A DNA stretch of 14,236 nucleotides from Bryobacteraceae bacterium (GCA_025929455.1 JAICMB010000023.1:1-14236), one strand, 5' to 3'; counted from the first letter of the stretch, positions 1 through 6,938 are shown. Notes: generated by a model from the sequence alone, not told the origin. Program-made: numbers and translations.

Positions 1-539
1 ACGGAGGCGCCGTGCGCGATCACCGCTTTCTTGTGCTCGGCTTCGAGAATGCCGTCCTGCCAGGCGGTGGAGTCCGCCGGCCACGAAGCGGTGTGCTGCC
101 AATGCAGCAGCATGATATCGAAGTAGTCGGTGTTCGCCAGTTTCCGGAGTTCGTCGATCTTCTCTTGCGGATTCCCATTGGGGCGCGTGGTGACCTTCGA
201 CATCAGGCGGTAGCTATCGCGCGGGATGCCCTTCAGCGCGATGCCAAGCATGCGATGCATGTCACCGTACGACTCGGCGGTTTCGAAGAAGCGAATGCCG
301 TGGTCGTAGGCGTAGCGCACGAGTTTCGTGAAATCTTCCTGCCCGAGATCGCGCTGCACGCGACCACTGAAGGTTCCGGTGCCGAACGCGAGGCGCGTGA
401 CTTTGACATCGGATTTGCCGAGCGTGACCCAATCGGTGGCGGTCTTGCGTCCGGCGGCGAAGGCAGGCAAGCGTCCGGCGCCCGCGAGGGTCGCGGCGGC
501 GAGACCGGTCTTCAAAAAGTCGCGTCTGGATTGGTGCAT
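1..539 (-). CDS. Tat-exported aldo/keto reductase, N-terminal 179 residues (3' end beyond left edge)
   Basis: Probable NADPH-dependent oxidoreductase of the aldo/keto reductase superfamily, exported folded through the Tat pathway. The ATG at 539-537 has a good ribosome binding site (GGAGG, 9 nt upstream). The N-terminus is a Tat signal: SRRDFLK at residues 4-10, a hydrophobic stretch to about 22, and cleavage probably near AFAAG (26-30). The barrel follows: LAFGTGTFSG (50-59), FFETAESYGD (84-93), SKVTT (114-118), LLHW (144-147). By family alignment the catalytic tetrad is Glu86 (Asp in most members), Tyr91, Lys115 and His146. The frame is open to base 1, so the C-terminal half, including the cofactor 2'-phosphate site, is not visible. 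It lies 64 nt downstream of a secreted hypothetical gene on the same strand, so co-transcription is possible. The family call is solid; the substrate is unknown. Confidence 0.9.
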   Translation of the reverse strand, partial: MHQSRRDFLKTGLAAATLAGAGRLPAFAAGRKTATDWVTLGKSDVKVTRLAFGTGTFSGRVQRDLGQEDFTKLVRYAYDHGIRFFETAESYGDMHRMLGIALKGIPRDSYRLMSKVTTRPNGNPQEKIDELRKLANTDYFDIMLLHWQHTASWPADSTAWQDGILEAEHKKAVIAHGAS

Positions 540-603
540 CGTCACTTCCTCCAATTGGCAGCATGTTATCACGCGCGGCGTAGCAGGTGGTGCCCTGCAA
601 CGC

Positions 604-1410
604 TTACCGCGAGAAAGCCGCCGGTGCCTGGGCCGACGCCTCTGCCTTGTAACGATTGGTCGTAGCCGTTACAGTCGCGTTCCAACTGCTGATCGGGATC
701 ACTTGAACGGGTCCTTGCGCAATGCGCCCCGGTATATCGAGTTCAGCCAGGTGTGGTTCTCCGAGCACGAGAGAAACCGGGTCGTGAACCGTTGTCGCAT
801 GGACATTTTCCGGGGTTGTATACGTTACGGTGCTTTTCAACTCTAAGCACCCGAGGCCAGGAGACATCGCGTCCCATGCGGTCAAGATTGCGCCATCATC
901 CTCTTTCGTCTCGATAACGGCGGCCGGAAATTCCTGGCCGGCGATGTTGAGAGCTTCGTAACCCACGAATTTGATCGCCGGCTCCGGAGACGTGCAGTTG
1001 TTCTCAGGTAATGTATGCCCGTGGATCAGAGAAGGCGTCACGCCGTACGATACGAGCATGGGCTTGCCGAGTGATTGCTGCCATTTGGACCAGTAGTACG
1101 TCGTGATTTTGCCTGTTCCTCGTTCGAGCAGCTTCGCGGATTCCGTAACCGGCATGGCATCGGTCGATGGGTTGAACGTCCTTTGGATGTTTGCGATCCG
1201 CCCATCGGAAAACTCAGCCTCGGTCGCATCGATTTTGATGGACGGGCCTTTATCCGCGGTCAACACATATCGCGAGGTGAATGTGAATGGCGCGCTGGCG
1301 GCTTTGGTGTAATACTTTGCACGGTCGTACGGAGCACGTGTCTGCGCGTTGGCTGGCGTGTGCTGAATTGTGATCGCAGCCGATAACAGCAACAACGTTC
1401 CTGGTCGCAT
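604..1410 (-). CDS. Secreted hypothetical protein (268 aa)
   Basis: I do not recognise this family. The start ATG at 1410-1408 has an AGAGG-like site a few bases upstream. Residues 1 to about 22 form a classical signal peptide (Arg2, then LLLLSAAITI, ending around ANAQ), so the product is periplasmic or outer. The mature part is rich in Thr/Ser/Ala and looks like a beta-rich soluble domain, with no second membrane segment. Its two cysteines (CTSPEP near residue 139 and GLGCLEL near 185) could form a disulfide. The phrases 'VGYEALNIAGQEFPAAVIE' and 'AWDAMSPGLGCLEL' recall secreted acidobacterial proteins that occur in many paralogues, but that is a memory-level impression. It lies between the repeat cluster (1454-1628) and the aldo/keto reductase. 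The reading frame is intact, with normal local codon use. Confidence 0.75.
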   Translation of the reverse strand: MRPGTLLLLSAAITIQHTPANAQTRAPYDRAKYYTKAASAPFTFTSRYVLTADKGPSIKIDATEAEFSDGRIANIQRTFNPSTDAMPVTESAKLLERGTGKITTYYWSKWQQSLGKPMLVSYGVTPSLIHGHTLPENNCTSPEPAIKFVGYEALNIAGQEFPAAVIETKEDDGAILTAWDAMSPGLGCLELKSTVTYTTPENVHATTVHDPVSLVLGEPHLAELDIPGRIAQGPVQVIPISSWNATVTATTNRYKAEASAQAPAAFSR

Positions 1411-1453
1411 ACGCCTCTGTACCGTAGATACTTCCGGCCGATGCGGATGTCAA

Positions 1454-1577
1454 GGGGCAGGTGTGTGGGGCAGACGGCCACGTCTGCGCCGGGAGCTCCA
1501 GATCCGGCTGTTCGGGAGTCCTTGAAATCCGCGGCAAGCGGGCGTCGACGCCCGCTGCAGGTCTGGAGACCTGCCCC
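1454..1577. repeat. REP-like cluster: outer 9-bp inverted repeat enclosing three hairpins
   Basis: This non-coding block sits between the deacetylase stop (1649) and the secreted hypothetical start (1410). The outer arms are GGGGCAGGT (1454-1462) and ACCTGCCCC (1569-1577), perfect inverted copies. Inside are three perfect palindromes: GCAGACG-GCCA-CGTCTGC (1470-1487); the 20-bp palindrome AGCGGGCGTCGACGCCCGCT (1537-1556); and GCAGGTCT-GG-AGACCTGC (1557-1574), immediately adjacent to it. The GGGGCAG/CTGCCCCAC edge motif recurs at 6960-6966, flanking the hairpins there. There are no T-runs, so these are not ordinary intrinsic terminators. The layout resembles REP/BIME elements. No RAYT transposase is present in the window. 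Confidence 0.7.
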
Positions 1578-1603
1578 ACTGGGTTCGGCTGTGACCCGGG
1601 CAT

Positions 1604-1628
1604 GGGCAGCCAGCAAGACTGGCCGCCC
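1604..1628. repeat. REP-like hairpin, GCCAG-CAAGA-CTGGC core
   Basis: The core arms GCCAG (1609-1613) and CTGGC (1619-1623) enclose the loop CAAGA. After one mismatch the stem continues GGGC/GCCC (1604-1607 with 1625-1628) and is followed by CCAC. It closely matches the hairpin at 7006-7029 (GGCAGCCAGC..GACTGGCTGCC), 5.4 kb away, so it is a dispersed repeat and not a chance stem. It lies just downstream of the deacetylase stop codon (1649) in the direction of transcription, where such hairpins can protect mRNA 3' ends or reduce read-through. Confidence 0.65.
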
Positions 1629-1648
1629 CACGTCGGAATACATACTGA

Positions 1649-2533
1649 TCAGGACAGTAGAGCGATGCGGTATACACTTGCGTGCGCTTGCGCGGTGATC
1701 TCGAGGGGCTTTGAATAGCCGCCGCCGAGCGTGATGACCAAGGCCACGCCCCATGCGCGGACTGTTTCGATGACTATGCGGTTCCGCCGTTCCAGGCCGT
1801 CCATAGTCAGAGCGAATTTGCCCAGCGTGTCGGTTGCCAGCACGTCGACGCCGGATTGAAAAAAGACGATTTGAGGTGCGAACGCTTCGACGCGCGGAAG
1901 AACGGACGCGAGGGCGGCAAGGTAAGCATCGTCCCCTGTTCCCGCGGGCAGTTCGATATCGATGCGGCTGCGCTGCTTGCGGAAAGGGAAATTCACGGCG
2001 CAGTGGAGCGATGCCGTGAGCACGTCCGGATCGTGCTCGAACAGCGCCGCAGTGCCGTCGCCTTGGTGCACGTCCAGGTCGATGATGGCTGCGCGTGTAA
2101 AGAGCCCGCGCTTTCGCAGCCATGCAATCGCAACGGCGAAATCGTTGAACACGCAAAAGCCCGACCCCTCGGCATAAAAAGCGTGATGCGTGCCGCCGGC
2201 GAGATTGCCGCCCCAGCCGGTTTCGAGCGCGTCGGCAGTCGCGTTCAACGTGCCTTGCGCGGAGCCGAGCGTACGGTTCACGAGTCCCTCCGACCACGGG
2301 AAGCCAATGCGCCGGATCATTGCGGGCGCGAGAGTGCCGTCTACAAAAGCCTGGACGTAAGCCGGATCGTGCGCGAGCGCGATGACGGCCGGATCGGCGG
2401 GCAGGCTGGGAATAAATTCAAAACGAGCTTCGCGAGCGAGAATCTCGCGTACCAGCGCATATTTGCCGACCGGGAATTTATGCCCGGGCGGGAGCGGAAT
2501 TTCGAAGTGGTCGCAGTAGTACAGCCGGCGCAC
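1649..2533 (-). CDS. Histone deacetylase / AcuC-family Zn-dependent deacetylase (294 aa)
   Basis: Cytoplasmic zinc amidohydrolase of the arginase/deacetylase fold; bacterial members remove acetyl or similar acyl groups from lysines, polyamines or small amides. Family motifs appear in order: GHKFPVGKY (17-25), GGTHHAFY (113-120) with the catalytic His pair 116/117, GSGFCVFNDFAVA (123-135), DLDVHQGDGTA (152-162), FQSGVDVL (225-232) and GGGYS (270-274). Predicted Zn ligands are Asp154, His156 and Asp230, and Tyr273 is the transition-state tyrosine. All key residues are present, so it should be active. Its length is short but normal for the bacterial subgroup. The start is GTG at 2533-2531, 11 nt after the DUF1080 stop and without a convincing ribosome binding site, so it probably depends on upstream translation. 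It is the last gene of a three-gene operon. The true substrate cannot be told from sequence. Confidence 0.92.
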   Translation of the reverse strand: MRRLYYCDHFEIPLPPGHKFPVGKYALVREILAREARFEFIPSLPADPAVIALAHDPAYVQAFVDGTLAPAMIRRIGFPWSEGLVNRTLGSAQGTLNATADALETGWGGNLAGGTHHAFYAEGSGFCVFNDFAVAIAWLRKRGLFTRAAIIDLDVHQGDGTAALFEHDPDVLTASLHCAVNFPFRKQRSRIDIELPAGTGDDAYLAALASVLPRVEAFAPQIVFFQSGVDVLATDTLGKFALTMDGLERRNRIVIETVRAWGVALVITLGGGYSKPLEITAQAHASVYRIALLS

Positions 2534-2544
2534 AGCGCGCGCGC

Positions 2545-3192
2545 TTATGGACGGACGCTGAGGTCGCGGATGTAAATGTCCTTGAAGCGCATGTTGCCGC
2601 GCCCGCCGGAGTGGAGCTGCAGCGCGATGCCGCCGTCCTTGGCTTTCGGCTTCGGATCGGTGAAGTCTACCATCTGAATGCCGTTCAGACGCGAGATGTA
2701 CCGGTTTCCGACGACACGCAGCAAGTAGTCGTTCCAGTCGTCGCGGCGAACAACGGTCTCGTTTTCAGGCGCGGGCCACACGATCCATTGGCGGCCGACA
2801 TCGTAAACGCCGCCGGTGTGGTGGGTGATGTTGCAGTCGATTTCAAACTGCGGGCCCTGGCTCACGTCCGCGGTGCCGGGTTTAAATTCGACGCGAAAGA
2901 ATACGCCGCTATTGCCGTCGCCTTCGCACTTGAATCGCAGCGACAGATCGAAGTCCTTGTAATTCTTTTCGGTCCGCAGATATCCGTAACCCTTGGTTTG
3001 GGCCTGGCCGTGAATGGCGCCGTCGACGGCGTCCCACTTCTCGTTGCCGACGTTGGTCCATCCGGAAAGGTCGTGGCCGTTGAACAGGGGTACCCAGTCT
3101 TCGCCGGGCAAACGGGGCCGCGACGGCTGCGCGCAGAGCGCGGCGGTGCAGAGGGCCGCGCATAAAACAACGCGCGTTGTGATAAAACTCAT
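2545..3192 (-). CDS. Secreted DUF1080 (3-keto-disaccharide hydrolase-like) protein (215 aa)
   Basis: A single LamG/concanavalin-like beta-sandwich of the DUF1080 family (PF06439). Some members are described as 3-keto-glycoside hydrolases; many are simply secreted carbohydrate-related proteins of Planctomycetes, Bacteroidetes and Acidobacteria. A signal peptide covers residues 1 to about 21 (ends ALCAQ). The family opening WVPLFNGHDLSGW is at 33-45, followed by YGYLRT, FDLSLRFKCEGDGNSGVFFR and the closing GGIALQLHSGG and FKDIYIRDL strands. The length is that of one complete domain. The start ATG (3192-3190) overlaps the upstream phosphoesterase stop as TGATG, which implies translational coupling even though the upstream product is cytoplasmic and this one is exported. 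The family call is firm; the enzymatic function is inferred. Confidence 0.9.
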   Translation of the reverse strand: MSFITTRVVLCAALCTAALCAQPSRPRLPGEDWVPLFNGHDLSGWTNVGNEKWDAVDGAIHGQAQTKGYGYLRTEKNYKDFDLSLRFKCEGDGNSGVFFRVEFKPGTADVSQGPQFEIDCNITHHTGGVYDVGRQWIVWPAPENETVVRRDDWNDYLLRVVGNRYISRLNGIQMVDFTDPKPKAKDGGIALQLHSGGRGNMRFKDIYIRDLSVRP

Positions 3193-4148
3193 CAGGTCGT
3201 CTCCAGTTCGCGTTTAATTTCGACGGCAACTTCGCGGGCCTGCTCGACAGCGCCGATTTCAAAACTGATGGCGCCCACGCGCGGATGGCCGCCGCCGCCG
3301 TAGCGTTCACAGATGCTCGCGAGATTGTGGCGTGGCTCCATCTTCGCCCAAGGATTCGAGCCCACGGAAACCTTGGTGCGAAAGCTCGAGGTGCTTACCG
3401 AGACGGTGTAGATGGAGTTCGGATACAGGTAGTACGGAATGAACTTGTTGTAGCCCTCGAGGCCGGATTCGATCAGATCGAAGAAGACCACGCCGTCGGA
3501 GCAGGCCGCCTGTTTGCCGATTATGTCGATGCTGTTGAGGTGCCGTTCATGCAGCGGCAGGTATAGTTTCTGCACCTCGGGATCGGTCACAATTTCGGTG
3601 AGCGGCCTGGATCGCATTTGCCGGATAATGTGCTGCACGATGCCGCTGCCTTGGGCGCTTTCGATAACGAGCGTAAGCTTCATGGCGGGCTCACGCAGTT
3701 CGACGGCGGCTTCGGCGCTCTCGTACTGCGCTCCGTCGACGATGTCGGCCCATTTTACGAGCTCCGCGAGATCGGGCGCTTCGTAGTTGAACCGGTCGCG
3801 CGCTACGGTAGCGATGAACATGGTGCAGGAGCGGAAGCTCGGGTCGTACAGTTTGCGGCCGCTGCGATCCTGGCGAAAATGTTCGGCATCCTCGAGACTG
3901 AGGAAGGCGCTCTGGTGATGATCGAACCACCAGGTGAGCCGCGGGTCCGGCGAATATTTAAAATCAACGATTGCATTCACGTCGCCATCGAAGAGAGAAT
4001 CTTCGAACAACTGCGACGCTTTATGCGCCAGTCCGGTATAGTCAAACTGCGCGCCCGGCGAAAACTTCTGTTCGTGGAAACGGCTGAAAAATGCGGCCGA
4101 GGCAGCTCCATCGAAGCAGTGGTCGTGGTAGAGGACTCTCACCCGCAT
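3192..4148 (-). CDS. DHH/DHHA1-family phosphoesterase (318 aa)
   Basis: Cytoplasmic metal-dependent phosphoesterase of the DHH superfamily, whose members include oligoribonucleases (NrnA/B), 3'-phosphoadenosine-5'-phosphate phosphatases and cyclic dinucleotide hydrolases. Visible motifs are YHDHCFDGAASAAFF (7-21), the nucleotide-phosphate/metal motif I; the aspartate in VDFKYSP (61-67); the signature FDHHQSAF (75-82, Asp76-His77-His78); and the substrate-binding YGGGGHPRVGA (283-293, His288) of the DHHA1 part. The spacing suits the family. The start ATG at 4148-4146 follows a GGAAGAG site at about 6 nt. It is the first gene of a leftward operon with DUF1080 and the deacetylase, and is divergent from the oxidase subunit gene at 4302. 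The length and the 'HDHCFDGA' opening fit a nanoRNase/oligoribonuclease-like subgroup more than RecJ, but the substrate is not certain. Confidence 0.9.
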   Translation of the reverse strand: MRVRVLYHDHCFDGAASAAFFSRFHEQKFSPGAQFDYTGLAHKASQLFEDSLFDGDVNAIVDFKYSPDPRLTWWFDHHQSAFLSLEDAEHFRQDRSGRKLYDPSFRSCTMFIATVARDRFNYEAPDLAELVKWADIVDGAQYESAEAAVELREPAMKLTLVIESAQGSGIVQHIIRQMRSRPLTEIVTDPEVQKLYLPLHERHLNSIDIIGKQAACSDGVVFFDLIESGLEGYNKFIPYYLYPNSIYTVSVSTSSFRTKVSVGSNPWAKMEPRHNLASICERYGGGGHPRVGAISFEIGAVEQAREVAVEIKRELETT

Positions 4149-4301
4149 CTAAACTCTTCCATAATCGGAGAATCAATTAGAGTGCCTTATCGGACGGGTG
4201 AAAATCAAGTTGGACGTGCCGTGCGGCTTCGCGGCCGCTTCCGGTTGGGGCGCGGGCGGTCTGGACGGACGCGGTACGCGGTAACCTCAAAGTAGACGGG
4301 G
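4149..4301. other. Divergent intergenic region, no clear motif
   Basis: These 153 bp separate the leftward phosphoesterase operon from the rightward oxidase/hydrolase operon and must hold both promoters. The half near 4149-4195 is AT-richer and contains GATTAT (minus strand, about 20 nt ahead of the phosphoesterase ATG), a possible -10 element without a good -35. The half near 4200-4290 is very GC-rich with a NotI-like GCGGCCGC. No convincing operator, hairpin or small gene was found. Confidence 0.5.
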
Positions 4302-5000
4302 ATGGGTTCGCAATTGCACACCGAAACGGTCGCCATTCGGCCGCACGATGAAGCGTGCGAACCCCAAACCAGGCTTCCCGCCGGGCCGCCGCCGGTGCAA
4401 CCGCCGGACGACGGCGACGGCGAGAGGCGGCCGCTACAGGGGCCGCCGAACGATCTCGGCCTGTTTGGGATGAAGATCGCGCTGGTCTCGGTTTCCATCC
4501 TTTTCATCGGACTCGGGGTAGCGTTTTACGCGCGCTCGCAAACGCACATCAACTGGAGCGCGGTTGCCGTTCCGAACATGTTCTGGCTGAGCACGGCGCT
4601 CATCTGCATCAGCAGCTACACGATGGAGCGCGCGCGTCGCGACGTGGTGGAGGGCCGCGAGGAGCACCTTTCGCGCTGGCTACTGCGCACCGTTCTGCTG
4701 GGACTCGGGTTTCTCGCTTCGCAGGTGTTCGGGCTCATGGAACTGGTGCGGGACGGATTCTTCATGCGCTCCAATCCGCACAGTAGCCTGTTGTACGTTT
4801 CCGCCGGCACTCACGGGTTACACCTGTTGGGCGGCCTGATCGCTCTGGGATGGCTGGTGCATCGGACCACGCGGCGGGCGTACGCGCCGAGTTCGGTGCG
4901 TGCGGGAACGGCCCGCGCGATGGCGGTCACGCGGCTGTACTGGCACTTCCTCACGGCGCTGTGGATAATACTGTTCGTGTGGCTTGCGGCGTGGCGGTAG
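4302..5000 (+). CDS. Heme-copper oxidase (cytochrome c oxidase) subunit III-like membrane protein (232 aa)
   Basis: Integral membrane protein of the COX III family, the non-redox subunit of aa3/caa3-type terminal oxidases. There are five predicted membrane helices at about 57-77, 90-107, 127-149, 162-185 and 210-230, which is the usual bacterial short form lacking the first two helices of the long form. Family landmarks are SQVFGLMEL (140-148, Gln141/Glu147), SAGTHGLHLLGG (167-178, His171/His174) and LYWHFLTALWIILF (212-225). The N-terminus (1-55) is Pro/Gly/Asp-rich and cytoplasmic; such tails occur in this subgroup. The ATG at 4302 has only a weak GACGGGG site, and ATG at 4470 (Met57) is a less likely alternative because it would remove the whole tail. 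No subunit I, II or IV gene is adjacent, so it is either an orphan copy or the sole oxidase component of this operon. Confidence 0.85.
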   Translation: MGSQLHTETVAIRPHDEACEPQTRLPAGPPPVQPPDDGDGERRPLQGPPNDLGLFGMKIALVSVSILFIGLGVAFYARSQTHINWSAVAVPNMFWLSTALICISSYTMERARRDVVEGREEHLSRWLLRTVLLGLGFLASQVFGLMELVRDGFFMRSNPHSSLLYVSAGTHGLHLLGGLIALGWLVHRTTRRAYAPSSVRAGTARAMAVTRLYWHFLTALWIILFVWLAAWR

Positions 5001-5039
5001 CGCGCTGAGGCGGGACTGCGTTTCGCCCGGCAGGCACTG

Positions 5040-6032
5040 ATGCGGCTTTCAGGCGATCTCCCCGCGCTCGCGACACGGGGCAACCGCATCGTGGCGGCTG
5101 CGACCGGCGAGCCAGTGCTGCTGCGCGGATTGAACCGGCCCGGCCTCGAATACGCCGCGCCCGACGAGCAGGGTTTTCTTTCCGGCGCAGGCATCACGTC
5201 GGTTGAGATTCGCGAGATCACGCGCGTGTGGAACGCGAATATCCTTCGCATGCCGTTTAACCAGGACTGGGCGCTGCGCGGCCGCAACGCCTGGAGCGCG
5301 GAGGCATATCTGTCTGCGCTGGACCAGATCGTCGCGTGGGCCTCGGCGAATCGCGCGTACACGCTGCTCGCATTGCAATGGCTGAGCGCCGACGTGCAAT
5401 ACGGCAGCGAGACGAACTACATCGCGCCGTTGCCGGATGCCGAGTCGGTGGAGCTATGGGCGATGCTCGCGGACAGATATCGCGACGAGCCGGCCGTGCT
5501 GTTCGACATCTACACCGAGCCGCACGACCGTCTGCCGCGCGATCCGCATCCGCTCATCGCCGTCGACGGCAGCACGTTTCCGGGCGATCGCGTGGGACCT
5601 GAGGAATGGCGGCCGTGGGCGCAGCGCATCACCGCGGCGATTCGCGAACGCGCCAGCGAAACGCCTGTCTTCATTTCCGGCTGCGACTGGGGCTACGACT
5701 TGCGCGACGTTCCGTTCGACGCGGACAACATCGTGTATGGGACGCACGTTTACCCGGGCAAGCACCTGGGCTGGGATGAGGCGTTCGGCGACTTGTCCGC
5801 GCGTCTGCCGGTGTTCGCGGCGGAGTGGGGCGGCATGAACTCCGATCTGCGCTGGGGACGCAAGCTGCTGCGCTACCTCGACGAGCGCGGCATCGGCTGG
5901 ACCGCCTGGAGCTGGTGCAACGATCCGATGCTGATGACGCGCTATGTGCCGACGCGCTTCGGCGAGCTGGTGCGCGAATCGCTGACCGGCGATCCCGCAC
6001 CGGGAAAGCTAAGCTGGATGCTGCGCCGATGA
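5040..6032 (+). CDS. GH5-like glycoside hydrolase, cytoplasmic (330 aa)
   Basis: A (beta/alpha)8-barrel retaining glycosidase of glycoside hydrolase family 5 (cellulase superfamily). Landmarks in order: VLLRGLNRPGLE (27-38), NILRMPFNQDW (67-77, Arg70), LLALQWLSAD (109-118), VLFDIYTEPHD (153-163, acid/base Glu160), VYGTHVYPG (232-240, His236/Tyr238), VFAAEWGG (258-265, nucleophile Glu262) and WTAWSWCND (287-295). Two usually conserved active-site positions differ: Thr159 where most GH5 enzymes have Asn (N-E-P), and Gln113 where most have His. No signal peptide or anchor is visible, which is unusual for a cellulase and suggests action on imported oligosaccharides or glycosides. The ATG at 5040 lies 39 nt after the oxidase subunit stop and overlaps a TGA; its ribosome binding site is weak. 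It overlaps the next gene by 4 nt. GH5 superfamily membership is well supported; activity is not. Confidence 0.85.
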   Translation: MRLSGDLPALATRGNRIVAAATGEPVLLRGLNRPGLEYAAPDEQGFLSGAGITSVEIREITRVWNANILRMPFNQDWALRGRNAWSAEAYLSALDQIVAWASANRAYTLLALQWLSADVQYGSETNYIAPLPDAESVELWAMLADRYRDEPAVLFDIYTEPHDRLPRDPHPLIAVDGSTFPGDRVGPEEWRPWAQRITAAIRERASETPVFISGCDWGYDLRDVPFDADNIVYGTHVYPGKHLGWDEAFGDLSARLPVFAAEWGGMNSDLRWGRKLLRYLDERGIGWTAWSWCNDPMLMTRYVPTRFGELVRESLTGDPAPGKLSWMLRR

Positions 6033-6859
6033 GGATCGATTCGCATCAGCACTTCTGGGATCTCGACCGCTTGCCGTATCCATGGATGCCGCCCGAGCCG
6101 GATTGCCCGCTGCGCCGCAATTTCCTGCCGGCCGATCTGGAGCCGGTGCTCGCGCGCAATCGTTTCGACGGAAGCGTGGTTGTGCAGGCCACGCAAGTCC
6201 CGGAGGAAGCGCGGTGGCTGTTGTCGCTGGCGGACGAATACCCGTTTATCAAAGGCGTGGTGGCGTGGGTGGATCTGACGTCGCCCGCGCTGGGCGTTAC
6301 GCTCGACAAGTTGCAGCGCAATCCCAAGCTGAAAGGTGTGCGGCATCTGGTGCACGATGAGCCCGATGACGAGTGGCTGTTGCGAAAGGACGTGACCGTT
6401 GGATTGCGCGAGATCGCCCGCCGCAATTTGACCTACGATCTGCTGCTGCGGCCGCGGCACCTGAAGCTGGTTCCGCGCGTCGCCGAACGCGTGCCGGGGT
6501 TGCGCATGGTGATCGACCATATTGCGAAGCCGCCGATTGCCGAGCACCGCATGGACGGCTGGGCGGAGGACATGGCGCGCGCGGCGGAGGCGCCCGGTTT
6601 GCATGTGAAGCTGTCGGGCATGATCACGGAAGCGGACCACCGTAACTGGAGCGCCGGCGATCTGCGGCCGCACGTGCAGCACGTGCTAGCGGTCTTTGGC
6701 GCGCGGCGGTGCATGTTTGGAAGCGACTGGCCGGTGTGTTTGTTGGCGGGCACGTGGAAGCAGGTGCTGGCGGCGTTCACGCAGGCGCACGGGCCGGTGC
6801 CTCAGCAGGACCATGCGGCGCTGGTGGGCGAGACGGCGGCGGCGTTTTACGGCCTATAA
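6029..6859 (+). CDS. Amidohydrolase family (COG3618, sugar-lactonase-like) TIM-barrel hydrolase (276 aa)
   Basis: Cytoplasmic metal-dependent hydrolase of the Amidohydro_2 family (PF04909). Its relatives include L-fucono-1,5-lactonase, L-rhamnono-lactonase and 2-pyrone-4,6-dicarboxylate hydrolase. Motifs: DSHQHFWD (4-11) carrying the metal/catalytic His6 and His8; GVRHLVHDEPDD (103-114); VIDHIAKPPI (161-170, His164); LHVKLSGMITEADHRNW (191-207); and MFGSDWPVC (229-237, catalytic Asp233). These match the lactonase branch, which often works with little or no bound metal. The start ATG (6029-6031) overlaps the GH5 stop as ATGA, so the two are translationally coupled. A reading starting at 5825 in this frame exists but would lie inside the GH5 gene and lacks family homology. 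It probably opens a sugar lactone in the same pathway as the GH5 product, though the exact sugar is unknown. Confidence 0.88.
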   Translation: MRIDSHQHFWDLDRLPYPWMPPEPDCPLRRNFLPADLEPVLARNRFDGSVVVQATQVPEEARWLLSLADEYPFIKGVVAWVDLTSPALGVTLDKLQRNPKLKGVRHLVHDEPDDEWLLRKDVTVGLREIARRNLTYDLLLRPRHLKLVPRVAERVPGLRMVIDHIAKPPIAEHRMDGWAEDMARAAEAPGLHVKLSGMITEADHRNWSAGDLRPHVQHVLAVFGARRCMFGSDWPVCLLAGTWKQVLAAFTQAHGPVPQQDHAALVGETAAAFYGL

Positions 6860-6938
6860 AGTTGATGGTTGTGGACCAGGGGCAGGGTCGAAAACCTCCA
6901 CGCGTAATGCACCGACGCGCGAGCGGATCTTGAGCCGC

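Noticed and set aside
583..598. Small hairpin GCAGG..CCTGC after the secreted hypothetical gene
   Set aside because: It has only a 5-bp stem, no T-tract and no match to the repeat family edges; insufficient to call a terminator.
1260..2297. Long open frame (345 codons) on the minus strand overlapping the deacetylase and the repeat block
   Set aside because: It is Arg-rich with low-complexity composition, crosses the palindrome cluster and the next gene, and is a frame shadow of the deacetylase, which has full family motifs.
3618..4295. 225-codon plus-strand frame opposite the DHH phosphoesterase
   Set aside because: It is antisense to a gene with clear DHH and GGGGH motifs; the translation shows no recognisable domain and is explained by high GC at third positions.
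5825..6028. In-frame upstream extension of the amidohydrolase (68 residues)
   Set aside because: It overlaps the C-terminal catalytic region of the GH5 gene and is Arg/Ala-rich without homology to the family; the start at 6029 gives the exact family N-terminus with DSHQHFW.
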